Of a DNA stretch of 64,000 nucleotides, positions 1-10,215 are shown one piece after another. The DNA is from Micractinium sp. NFX-FRZ (taxonomy: Eukaryota; Chlorophyta; Trebouxiophyceae; Chlorellales; Chlorellaceae), in contig JAPTJF010000333.1 in assembly GCA_029339195.1 (NCBI GenBank), positions 1 through 64,000 on the forward strand. Reading direction: 5' to 3'. The notes beneath the pieces were generated by a model. The model did not search any database. It had not been told where the DNA came from and saw only the letters and a program-made list of their open reading frames with translations. The position numbers and the translations under genes were made by a program. How positions within the stretch are numbered: position 1 is the first letter of the stretch; each line of letters begins with the position of its first letter.

Positions 1-250
1 CCCCCGCCTTGCACCCGCCTCCCTCGCTGCCCTGCAAAACCCACCCCACCCACCTCTGCCCCACGCACTGTCCTCCCCGCCCAACCTGCTTGCCTGCAGG
101 AGGGTGTGTGGCCGCTTCCCTCGCTGCCGTGCAAAAACCCCCCCCCCCCCCCCCCCCCCCCCAACATAAACACCACGGGGTCATAAAACAGACAAAAAAA
201 AACCCGTCCGCCCGCCTGCTCCCGCGCCCAACACAACCCAAACGCCATTC

Positions 251-3200
251 TCACTTGGCCTGGAACCACTTCATTGCGTCCTCCTTGGTCACCCGGTGCT
301 GCACGCCAACCTGCAGGGAGGGCGAGGGAGGGGCGGCAACAGAAGGGGAAAGGGTCAGCTGCGGGGGGTGTACTATGGGCGGAGGGGCTGGGGCGACAGC
401 TGGGCAGCGAGCACACAGCAGCGGCAGCACAACGGGGGCGCAGGGCAACTGGTTGCGGCAGGAACCAAGTCCTAAGAGGCAGGGAGACTTGGGCCTTCTT
501 GCCAGAAAAGTGTTTTAGTCCCTTCGGCATGGACACGTCAAATGAGTTTATATAATAATAATAATAATAAAAATAGCCAATCATTTCCCATACCACGTAA
601 AAGGTGCGGTCCATTCTGAACCTCCTCCTTTCTTCAGATAAAAAAACTCCCAGCACAAAGCGCAACGACAATCCAGCGAGAGCAAACCAGCGCCCAACCA
701 GCCTCCCCGCACGCCGACCTTGGAGTGCTGCTTGCGGCGGCGGGCCACGCGGTAGCCGGGGCGCTCCAGCACCACGTAAAAGTCCATGCCTGGGGGGAGG
801 GCAGGAGAAAAGTGGCAGGGGAGGCACGGGAGCAGCGTAGCGTGTGTGAGTGGGTGCGACCTTGGCTGCACAGTGCTAACTTTGGTGGGGGGGATGGAGA
901 GGTCGCGTGGCTGCCGGGGCGCTCCAGGGGTGGCGGCCAGCGAAAGGGGCGCCTGCAGGCGTGTAAGCGCAGAGTGCAACCAAGCAAGCGTGCACGGTTT
1001 GATGGTGTGTGTGGGGTGTGTGTGCCGCGTCCCGTCCGTCAGAGCAGGCCCACGGGGGGAGGGGCTCGATGCGGCGGCCGGAGCGGGCGCGCGGGGCGTG
1101 CGCCCCGCACGTCGCGGTGCGGGCGGGTCTGATGTGGCACCGAACTCATACTGCTCGCCCTCAGCTGGGGACATGCGAACTGTAATCAGTATAGCCGGTG
1201 CCTTGCGCGGGTGCAGCCGCATGCAGGACGAAACAACATCGCCAGACAGCCAGCCCAGCCTGCGCTACACCACCAGCGGTGGTGGCGCCCGGGACGGCAA
1301 GGAGCCCGTCCTGTGCCCACTCTTCCTGGCTTGTTGGCTCGCTCACGATAGATGCGTGTGGAGGGGTGCTGCTCTGCTGCTCAGGTCAATGTGCCACCCT
1401 CCCATCCCTGTGTCCCTGTCACCAAGTGGTGTGCAACAGGGAGGGCGTCGCTCACCGTAGATGCCGGTGGAGGGGTCGTACTTGATGCCCAGGTCAATGT
1501 GCTCGTTGATGCCAAACCCAAAGTTGCCGCTGTCGGAGAAGTTGCGGCGGATGAGCTCGTACTCCTTGACCTTCAGGCCCGCCTCCTGCTCGGGGGAAAA
1601 AGTGGGAGGGGAGGGGATTCACAGTCAGGGCAGCGAACGACAATGCTGTACAGAGGGGGGAGAGAGGCAGCTCGTTGAAGTGCTCCACCTTCAGGCCTGC
1701 ACAGCAAGCACGCAGAAGAATGAGAGCAGAGAGCGGGCGAAAGAGCCAGGTTTGCTAGAGCAGTGTGGGACTGCGTTGGTGGCCCCAGCGCACACAGCGC
1801 AAGGGGAGCCAAGGCTGATGCTGTGCCTTGCTCCTGCTGCCCCACTGGCTGCTTGCCCCGGGCAGCGGCGCTCCCCAGGCCTGCCACTGGACAGCCACTG
1901 CTGCTGCCGTGCAAACACTGCTGCACGGGCTGCCAGAGCCAGCCGTGCACATACGGAACGCTGGCCTGCCTGCCGATGGAAGCGTGCACGCTCTGCGCAG
2001 GACACCCCTGCTGCTGGACGGTCCAGCTGCACAGCCAGCAGCCAGCCAGGCCAAGCCAAGCCGATGCGGCACAAGCAGCGTGCCGCCGCTGCCAGCCGCA
2101 CGGCGGCATGCCCGAGTGCATGGTCGCATGCTGGCGCGCAGCCCACTCCAAGCGCGGCTGGCTGCCTGCCGCAGGTGCTGCAGCTGAAGGCACGCTAGAG
2201 CGCGCAGGCGGCAGCTGGATGCCCCCTCCTTGTCCCTCCGCGCTGCAGGCACCGAGGGCGTCTCCCTGGCTGCTGCGTGCATGCCGCCACGCAGGCAGCA
2301 ACACGCCCCGATGCGCACATGCGCCCCCGCTCGCCACGCACTGGTAGCCGCACCACCTTTCAGCCGTGCTACGGTGGCGCACTCTGGGCAGCCCCGCACA
2401 ACCCTTTTGACCTGCCCTGTGCATGCCCCCACTCAAGCGCACCAGCAGCTGCATCGCCTTCTCGCCGCGCACGGTGACGTGGGCAGAGATCTTCTCGTTA
2501 CGGCGGATGGACCACTGGCGCACGGTGTAGCGCGCCTTGCCGAACACAGGCTGCTGCCCCGTCAGCTGCTCCAGCACCTGCAGCGGCACAAGGCAAAGTG
2601 ACAAGAGTGTTTAAAACCTGCTGGGGGGTAGAACGAAGCTTGCCGACACACAGGCAGCCGTCACGCCCGCTGCCCCTGCACGTGAGGCAGCAACTCAAAC
2701 ACTCAAGTTTCGCAACGTGTCACATGAGGAAATAACCCTTCATACAAGCACCCAGTCTTTTGTGACACAGGGTGGTGCCGCCCTGCCCCCCATGGTCGAA
2801 GTGAGCGAGTGCAGCAGCGCCGGCACCCGCCCCCACGTGCGGGTGCAGCACCCACCTTGGCGGCCTTCTGCAGGCGATCGCCAGACTCGCCGGTGCAGCA
2901 GTTCAGCACCAGCTTGGACACGCGGATGTCCCGCATCGGGTTGCTGGCCTTCTTGTCAGCCTGCGGTCAAGGCACACGGCACGCGAGGGCAGTGAGGGAC
3001 CGGAAAGGGGGTCCGGCGGCGGGGCCGGCGCACGCGCAGGCAGGGGGGACATGAGGCGGCAGCAAGAATGGAGGTCTGGCTGGAGAAGGCAGCTGCCTGC
3101 TTGTTGTTGCTGCGGCTGCAGCCGGCGAGCGCTCCTGCTCGTCCCGCGGGCCCCCTGCCGCCGCCCGCTCCGCTTTGGGGGAGCCGCCGCTGCTGGCAGG

Positions 3201-3449
3201 GCTGCCCTTCTCGCCGCACGCTGCATCACCGCGTGCCCAGCCATCTGGAGTGCTGCGCCGCGCCGACCCAGCTCCAGCAGCGCCCTGCTAGCTCGGCCAT
3301 GCTGCCCCATGGCTGCTGCGGCGCGGTGCTTGCCTCCCAGTGGCTGTTGAAGCCCGCATGTGCGCTGTGCAGGCCTCGGCGCGGCGTCTGCTGCCGGGCC
3401 CAGCTGAGCGGCGGCATCGAGCATGCGAGCAGCGGCAAACTCACCACCA
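251..3449 (-). CDS. RPL11: Cytosolic 60S ribosomal protein L11 (uL5), 3' end probably beyond window
   Basis: Structural protein of the large ribosomal subunit, at the central protuberance where it contacts 5S rRNA. Exons on the minus strand: 3449-3444, 2960-2856, 2577-2443, 1585-1456, 789-719, 310-251. All junctions keep frame. The first exon codes only Met-Val, and the second opens [20 protein letters not shown]. Family landmarks follow in order: [31 protein letters not shown], the [20 protein letters not shown] stretch, [33 protein letters not shown] and [15 protein letters not shown]. The visible 168 residues stop at TGA 253-251, about 12-14 short of plant L11, which continues KYEGVILNK. 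That TGA lies inside GTGAGA, a good 5' splice site, so the final exon is probably left of position 1. Introns 3 and 4 contain echoes of exon 4. The identity is certain; the last junction is inferred. Confidence 0.93.
552..572. repeat. (TAA)n microsatellite in RPL11 intron
   Basis: A short AT-rich run of about six TAA units lies in the last internal intron of the L11 gene. It stands out against the GC-rich surroundings. No function is apparent. Confidence 0.8.
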
Positions 3450-3751
3450 TGGTGCTCCTGACCACCACCTCGAATCGCTCAGGAAAGAGGGAGAGCGGGG
3501 AGCTGGGCACTCCCTAATGATGCCCGGTCCAGCGGTCCCAGGTGGCACTTCCTTTTTCGAGGCCTCCGCCCCCATCGCGCCTGCATGCGCTACAGATCGG
3601 CTTGTAAGCTGACCTAGTACCAGCAGGAGCAGCGCCGCCGCGCCGGAAGCCTCCTGCTATTGCGCCCCAGCACTCGGTTCTCCCCGACAGCCGCCCAGTG
3701 CGGGAGACGCCTCCGGTGCCTTCAGTGGCTCTCGGAAGTGTGTGGACCACA
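3450..3751. promoter_or_regulatory. Divergent promoter region between RPL11 and the epimerase-like gene
   Basis: About 300 bases separate the L11 start codon (minus) from the proposed epimerase-like start codon (plus). Both promoters and 5' leaders must lie here. No TATA box or other element was recognised with confidence. The region is inferred from the head-to-head arrangement. Confidence 0.5.
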
Positions 3752-6700
3752 ATGCTAGGTCTGACATTCCAACCTGCGGCCGCAGCGGCAGGCACACATT
3801 CCTCGCCACCAGCCGGTGCGTGTGCAGCCCTCTGCTCCCGCTGCTCGGACGCCGCAGCATATTTGCAAACCTAGTGTGAAGCGCCGCCGCCTCATCCTGG
3901 CACGCACTGAACCCCAGCAGTCCCTCCTGCTCTCCTCCCCCGCAGGTCGGCACGCCGCCAACGCCGCCGCCTGCCAACCGCGCCCCACTCTCACATGCAG
4001 CAGCGGTGCCAGCAGCAGCAGCGGCGGCAGCAGCACGCGGCGGCAGCGGCCAGCACAGCAGCGCCCCTGCGTGGCAGCCGCCAGCTCGCTTGACGAGGCA
4101 GCAGCAACAGCAGCAGCAGCGGGCGGCGGCGAGCGTGGCGCCGCCGATGCCGTGCAGCCGCCGGGCAGCGACGCAGCGGAGCTGCAGAGCGCCAACGAGG
4201 CTTACCTGCAGCACTGCCAGGAGCGGTATGGCAATCCGGGGTTGATTGAGTTCACAGAGGGTGTGAATGGGCTGCCCAAAGCGGTACTGCAGCACCCCAG
4301 CGGCTCAAGGGCAGAGCTCTACCTGCACGGAGCCGCCGTCACGTCGTGGCGGCACAGCGACGGCCGCGAGATGCTGCACCTGCGGGAGGGAAACGCGTTT
4401 GATGGGGAGCAGCCCATCACGTGAGCGAGCAAGGGGGGGCGGGCTGGGGGCGGGCTGCAGCTGGGGGCAGGGGGCTGGCCCGCGGCGGAGCGGCTGGCTG
4501 GGGAGTACCCGGTCCTGCTGCCGCCAAGCCGGCCTGCGCATTGCTTCCATGTCAGGCCGTCCCTTAAGCTTGAGGCTGCATGCACTGCTCCCCAGCCACC
4601 GCGCACATATGCTGGCCTTCCCTTCTGCCACAACACCTATGTGCGCGGCTACCTGCGCACCTCTCAATCCCCGCATGCCCTCAATCCGCTCCCCATTCCA
4701 CCTCCCGCCCGCCCGCCCTGCAGCGGCGGCATCCAGCTGTCCTGGCCTCAGTACGGCGTCGGCTCCCTGCCCACCCACGGCTTCCTCCAAAACCTGCACT
4801 GGTCTGTTGTGGACACGGCGTGGCGGGAGCCCGAGGCGGGGCAGGACCTGAGCGCGTATGGAGAGGAGGCGTCTGACATGCGGCCCACCATCAGCCTGTA
4901 TGCCGACACAGGTGCACTTGAATTTCTTTATTTATTTCCTGCATCAATGTGAGGGTGGCTTTCTATCTAGTGTTCTGCACGGCCCTAGCATCAGCCTGTA
5001 TGGGCGATACGGGTGGCCTGCATTGAGTGGAATGGGTGGGTGGGTGGGGAGGTCGGTGTGCAGGGTTGTGACATCAGGTTGGGATGGTGGCTGGGGTGCG
5101 TCGTGCAGCTCGGAGCCTGCTTTGGGTTGGATCCCATTGAGCAGTGAGGGCACATTGTGTGCCTCCCTCCCAGCTGCCTGAACGCCTGCCAGCCGGCCTG
5201 AACGTCTGCCCTGCCACCCCACCCACATGCCCACCCTGGCACTGACGCCCGCTTCCCCTGCCCGCCCGCCTGCCGCACCTGCCCGCCCGCAGACGAGGAG
5301 TGGGCGGAGGTGTGGCCCCACCGCTTTGAAGCGCTGTATAGCGTCACCCTCATGCAGCCGGACCCAGAGGAGCCAAGCGACACAGAAGTGCTGAAGCAAG
5401 CGGCAGAGCGGTACCAACCGTGGGTCGGGCGGCAGGCGGCGGCGGCCAGCGCGGCAGCGGCGCGCAAGCGTGCCAGCAGCAGCGAGGACGGGGTCAAGCG
5501 GGGGTGGCACTCGCAGGGGGCGGCGGCGATGACGGGGAGCGGCGAGGAGGAGCGGGTGCCCCTCACGCCCAGCGTGCTGCGCTGCGTGCTGCAGGTGGGC
5601 ATGGGGCGGATGGGGTGTGCGGGAGGTCGTGTGGTAGTGTAGGGGTGCTAGCTCAAGATGGATGTAGGGGCATGGTGGTGACCGGTGGGGTGGGGCAGCA
5701 GGCAGACCATGCCGCTCTCATGCGGCCCCGGAGGCATCGCCTCCAGTCTGCTGCGCTCCTTTCTGTCAGCCATGGAGCAGGGCGCCTTCCCGCCTGCTCC
5801 GCGCCCCCTTTGGCACAGCAATGCTCGCCTCCCATTCTGCATCGCGCACCTCGCAACCGTCCCCCCCACACCTGTACCCACCTGCCCGCTTTGCCTCCCC
5901 ACTCTCCCGTGCAGGTGCACAACTGCGATGACAAGCCGCTGTCCTTCACCACGGGCCTGCGCCCCCACTTTGCCACAAAAGACATCCCCACGCACGACAA
6001 GTTTGTCAAGACGCTGGGGCTCAGAGGTGGGTGCGGCTGTGCTCACGCGGGTGGCGCGGTGGGGCTGGAGGTGAAGCCAGCGGGGCGGGCGGGGTGGGGT
6101 AAAGGAGGGTGGGGTAAAGGAGGGGGCAGCGGTGGCCATCAACAAGACAGCCCACCCACAACAAGCCCCTACAGGCTGGCTGCCTGGGCGTGCGCCGCCG
6201 CTCCGGATGGAGGCATGTGCCGCTTGGCCAGCACACCCAGCCTTTCTGCCGAGTCATATGTGCAAGGATGCAACGTGCCCGCTGCCGTCGCCCGCCTGCT
6301 ACTGGTGCGGCCAGTGCATGCTTGGCTGACAGCCATCGTCACCCGCCACAGTTACACTTCCTTGCATGCCGCTTCGGCACCACGCTGAAGCACTCTTCTT
6401 GATGCTTCTGGCCCTGCAACTCATGCGCACTTCACTGCCCCTCCCCCACCCCCAGGCACGTACAGTCTGGACTACCCTGGCAACCCTTCAGCGTTCTCTC
6501 TCCTCCGTCTCATTCTACTAACACTGCACATCCGTGTTTCCTCTTCTCCTCCCCCTCCCCCGCCCCAGGCAAGTACACTCTGGACTATTCTGGCAACCCG
6601 TTTGAGCCGCGGCTGGGCGTGGAGGACAGCCACTCCCGCTTCTTCCAGGAGTTCCAGGAGACCAACCGCCTGTTTGTGGACTGCGGGCCACAGGGCGACG

Positions 6701-8014
6701 TCCTCTTCTGCCCGGGCACCCCGGTGAGCCGCCCCGCCCGCCTGGGGGGGAGGGGAGCAGCTGGGAAAGAGGTGGCGGTGGGAGGGGCGGCGGGAGGCGT
6801 GGCAAGCGCAGAGGGCACTTGTGTTGTGTGGATGTTGCGCCCCCCCCCCCCTGAAGCACGACAGCCACCGCATCGCCGCTGCCACTCTGACATGGGTGAT
6901 GGTGGGGGGCTGCGACGGGGGTGCCAGCCACGCTTGTCCTGCCGCTTCTTGTCCTGCCGCTTCGGCTTTCGGCTCCTCTTGGCGACCCGCCCCGGCCCTG
7001 GCCCCGGACCCGGTCGCCAAGAGGAGCCGAAAGCCGAAGCGGCAGGACAAGAAGCGGCAGGACAAGAGTGGCTGGCACCCCCGCCCTGGGGTAGATGTGT
7101 GCTGCTCTTACACGGCAGCCGGCTGGTCAGTGGGCAGGGGGTAGGGCAGGGACGCGCCGGGGGCAGGGAGTGTAGAGGTGGGGTCTTCGGGGCAACCTCC
7201 CTCTGCACCCCTGCAGGCCGGAGGAGCAGGGCGGGGGGCCAGCCAAGGTGTGTGCGGCACAGGAGGAGTGCTGGCAGCGGGGGGGAGGCGTGAGCCCTGC
7301 CCCGCCCCTGCCCGACCACCCTCCCCGTCCCCTCTGCAAGCCCTGCTTGCCCCTCACCCCCGCTCCCCCCTCCCCGGCCCTCCCTCCCCCTCCCCCTTCA
7401 CGCAGTCCCACTTCAAGATTGAGAACGCGCAGGGGTTCACGGACATTGGGGTGGTGCACCCCGCCGCCGTGTCCCCCGTCGAGTCGCGCAACTTTGTGCA
7501 GCTGGGCTCGGCGCGCGGCGTGCGCACCGTCACGCTGCAGGTGCGCTGCGCGTCAGTATGTGTGTGTGCCAGTGAGCGAGCGTGTTGTCCTGGTTCAACA
7601 CAAGCAGGACCAGAAGGGGCCAGACAGCCTGCCGAACGGATGTGTGTGTGTGCCCCTCAACTGGCACCTCGCCTCCCACCACCTCCTTGCCCCCCTGCCT
7701 CTCCCCTCCCGCACTTGCCCCCACCTGCCTTTCAAAGGCGCATTGGTACCCACACCACCTGCCCCGACCTCAACCACCCCTTCCTCCCTTCCTTCCCCGC
7801 CCCCTTCCCCCTCCTCGCACTGCAGCCGGGCGATACGTGGGTGGGCGAGATGGTCATCACGGCGCACGACCGCTACTGGGCGCTGCCCGCCTGGGAGCTG
7901 GAGGACTCCAGCGGGGTGCCCATCCCCAAGCAGGACCCGGAGCAGATGCCCACGCTGCGCCCCCGCCGCTCCTCGCTGGCGGAGATCAGCCAGCTGGAGG
8001 GGCAGGGCATCTGA
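3752..8014 (+). CDS. Glucose-6-phosphate 1-epimerase-like (apospory-associated protein C family), plastid-type N-terminus
   Basis: Exons: 3752-3815, 3946-4420, 4724-4911, 5293-5594, 5915-6026, 6569-6723, 7406-7540, 7826-8014, giving 539 residues. Family members interconvert the alpha and beta anomers of glucose 6-phosphate. The galactose-mutarotase fold is recognisable from SRAELYLHGAAVTSWR, GGIQLSWPQYG, LPTHGFLQNLHW, TLDYSGNPF, FTDIGVVHPAAVSP and the ending PGDTWVGEMVI. The start is the only ATG that, through a GTGCGT donor at 3816, joins the conserved frame. It gives an Ala/Ser-rich leader of about 90 residues that looks like a plastid transit peptide. An Ala/Arg/Ser-rich insert sits near 5430-5560. 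At the positions where plant relatives carry the catalytic His (LHTYF) and acid (CVD/CVE), this protein reads LRPHF and FVQLG, so catalysis is doubtful. The first exon is the least certain part. Confidence 0.82.
6451..6488 (+). repeat. Echo of epimerase-like exon 6 start (pseudo-exon)
   Basis: The stretch from the CCCAG at 6451 repeats the acceptor and first codons of the true exon at 6569. The real exon reads GKYTLDYSGNP and the echo reads GTYSLDYPGNP before diverging. It lies about 110 bases upstream in the same intron and keeps a usable CAG acceptor. Confidence 0.85.
6921..7076. repeat. 66-bp inverted repeat (long hairpin) in epimerase-like intron
   Basis: Positions 6921-6986 and 7011-7076 are reverse complements over 66 bases with one mismatch by eye, around a 24-base GC-rich loop. 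Each arm also holds an internal direct repeat of a CTTGTCCTGCCG unit. It lies inside the intron between exons ending 6723 and starting 7406. It could be a foldback element or a small-RNA precursor. Confidence 0.95.
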
Positions 8015-8837
8015 CGGGGAGGCAACCCTCCTACATAGGCCTCCCTGCCCAATCTTCAGCTCCTCCTCAGCTCCCCGGGCACCTTGCTGCCAGTGTGCAG
8101 CAGCAGCAGGGCTTGCACATGAAAGCCCTGCTGCGCCCTATGCGTGATGCTCATCATGTGTTGAGGGCAGCCCGCTGGTTCAGGTGCACCGCGGCCGGCA
8201 GCTGCACAGCTGTGCCTCGCTGCAGCAGCCTGCCAGGCAGGCAAGCAGCGCCACTTGCCCAGCCCTCACCCTGTACCCCTTCTCCTCTCCCCGACCTCTC
8301 CCCAGCTCTGCGCTCTGTTGCCCTCCCGTCTTCTCTCCCCTCTGCTGCGCCCGCCACGGGACCACCCCCTCCTGCCCTTCCCCTCACCCAGCCTTCATTT
8401 CTCTGCACTGCACTGAGCACTGCTCGCCACCAATGTGACAGACAGGCGGGCGCCCAATGGCAAGGGGTGTGTTGCAGTGCTGCGGGAGAGCCAGTGTGGC
8501 GGGACTGAGGGGTGGCGGACAAGAGAGCATTGCAGCAGCAGGGCGGCCATGCATGGTACCGCCTGCAGGGCCTCAGGCCCAAGGCAGGATGCAGGCAGGC
8601 CAACGGAAAGCAGCAGAATAGAGGGGCAGGCTGACAGAGGGGAGGGGTTGAGAGCGAGGCATCAGTGCACAGCGCAGCTGCCGGCGTCATGGGACAAGGA
8701 CGTGCCGTGTGGCGGCAGCTGCCGGCCCATGCTGCGCCGTGACGCCTACGGTGGGCCCGGCCTGGGGCTGGTCGGCCAACCTGGGCACTGCTGCGCAGGC
8801 CTCCTCCTTGCCTCCAGCCTGAGAGTGTTCTGTCTAA
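8015..8837. other. Convergent intergenic region, no gene seen
   Basis: This stretch lies between the stop codons of the epimerase-like gene (plus) and the 74-residue protein gene (minus). It must carry both 3' untranslated regions. Open frames here have low-complexity translations without family motifs. No TGTAA signal was found on either strand. Confidence 0.6.
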
Positions 8838-9891
8838 TCACTGCGCGGGTGCCTCCTCCTTCTTGCCGCCAAACGCCTTCATTGCGCCCCAGATGCCCAC
8901 GCCCCAGCCCGCCAGCACGACGAACACAATGTGCTCCTCCTTCCTGCAGGGAAGGCAGCAGGCGCAGCAGGGGCGCAGCAGGGTCACAGCAGGCGCAGCG
9001 CGTCCGGGGAAAAAGGGGCAGCAGCGCAATGTGATCCTCCTTCCTGAAGGGCAGGAAGCAGGCGCAGCATGGGAGGCAGGCCAGGAGAGCGGCCGGCCCG
9101 GGGAGGGAAGAGGCAGCAGGTAAAGGAAAAGTAAAGAGGCAGCAGGGCCAGGGCTGACCGCGCCAGGGCACGGCAAGGTTGGATCCTGCTGCTGCCTGCG
9201 GTGCATGCAACCGGTGGGAAGCTGCTGCCGGCACGCTGACGGCACAGGTGGCCAGCAGGCGGCCGCGAGGCACAGCCACGAGGGTTGCTTCAAACTGCTG
9301 GTCTCAAACACATGTGAGCTCACCACTTGGCGACCTCAGTGGGCTTCTCCCTGTTGTGTGATGTTGGGGAGGGAGCAGAACGAGGTGGCAAGTCAGCAGG
9401 AAAATGCTCAGCACCGTTGGCCACTTGGAGGGCAACTTATCGCCCCACCCCACCCCGCAGGCGGTAGTCGAGAGTCTGCAGCCCCCCCGCCCTTGCTGCT
9501 GCATCCAATCAGGGCAGGCAGCACTCACCACATGTTGTACTTCACCTCGCCATGCGCATCTGCACCAGGCGAGCGCGTGATCAAGCAAAGTAACCTTGAG
9601 TGCAGAAATTTAGCAGTGCACAGCCGCTGCCAGCCTACCGCCCGCCCGTCCGACGCTCGCGGCGGCGCCTGCTCCCTAGCTCGCTGGTGGCCACCGGAGC
9701 CCTCCTTGCTCGCTCTCTGATCACTGCAGGCCCACCGCCAGCTCCACACGCAGAGCCCTGGCAGCACATAGCAGGCGCAGGTGGCACCACACTCCCGGCT
9801 CACCTCCGGCCATGCCGCGGCGCTGCTGCATCGCAGTCCTGCTGCTGCGGGCCACGCGGGCCGCGAGAGAGGAGACGCTCTTCCCCAGCAT
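8838..9891 (-). CDS. Small single-helix protein, probably mitochondrial (74 aa)
   Basis: Exons on the minus strand: 9891-9804, 9559-9529, 8943-8838, with phase-consistent GT-AG introns. The first exon gives an Arg/Ser/Ala-rich presequence beginning MLGKSVSSLAARVARSSR, typical of mitochondrial import. The rest has a charged stretch (GEVKYNMWKEEH), one hydrophobic helix (IVFVVLAGWGVGIWGAMKAF) and a Lys/Glu tail. This is the architecture of accessory subunits of respiratory complexes, but I do not recognise the family. It is head-to-head with the METTL16-like gene. A decayed copy of the start of exon 3 lies upstream in the same intron. Confidence 0.7.
9026..9075 (-). repeat. Echo of exon 3 start of the 74-aa protein gene
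   Basis: Read on the minus strand, this copies the acceptor tract and first codons of the true exon. The true exon reads KEEHIVFV and the echo KEDHIALL. The preceding CTGCGCCTGCT tract is also shared. It sits about 100 bases upstream of the real acceptor. Confidence 0.85.
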
Positions 9892-10215
9892 GGCGACCAC
9901 CAGTGACTCCTGCACCCCAAAACCCTGGCTCCTGAGTTGGCTGGAAGTCGAGAGTAATTGGATCGCAAGCTGAGCGTCGGTCAGCGACCGGCAGGCTCTC
10001 TTGTTTCGCAAAACCGGACAGCCTGGCACCAGTTGTCAGAAGGCGATGGAAAACGACGGCCTACTGAGGAAACAACATCCGTAAAACAGGAATCTGCTAT
10101 CAGACTGTTCATATCGATCGCACCTGCGGCAAACAAGGGCTGCAGCAGACTGCGCTCATGGCGAGTGGCTCTGTCAGGGTTCCGTGCGCCCTGGGAAGCT
10201 TTGCGATGCGCAATT
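9892..10215. promoter_or_regulatory. Divergent promoter region (74-aa protein / METTL16-like)
   Basis: About 320 bases lie between two oppositely oriented start codons and must hold both promoters and leaders. Part is AT-richer than the genes on either side. No specific element was recognised. Confidence 0.5.

Noticed and set aside
1573..2604. 343-codon minus-strand frame over RPL11
   Set aside because: It contains one L11 exon plus intron read-through rich in Cys, Ala and Gln. The intron is confirmed by L11 sequence on both sides.
6451..6488. Real alternative exon of the epimerase-like gene
   Set aside because: After the first dozen residues the frame loses similarity and no downstream donor restores phase with exon 7. 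Treated as an echo.
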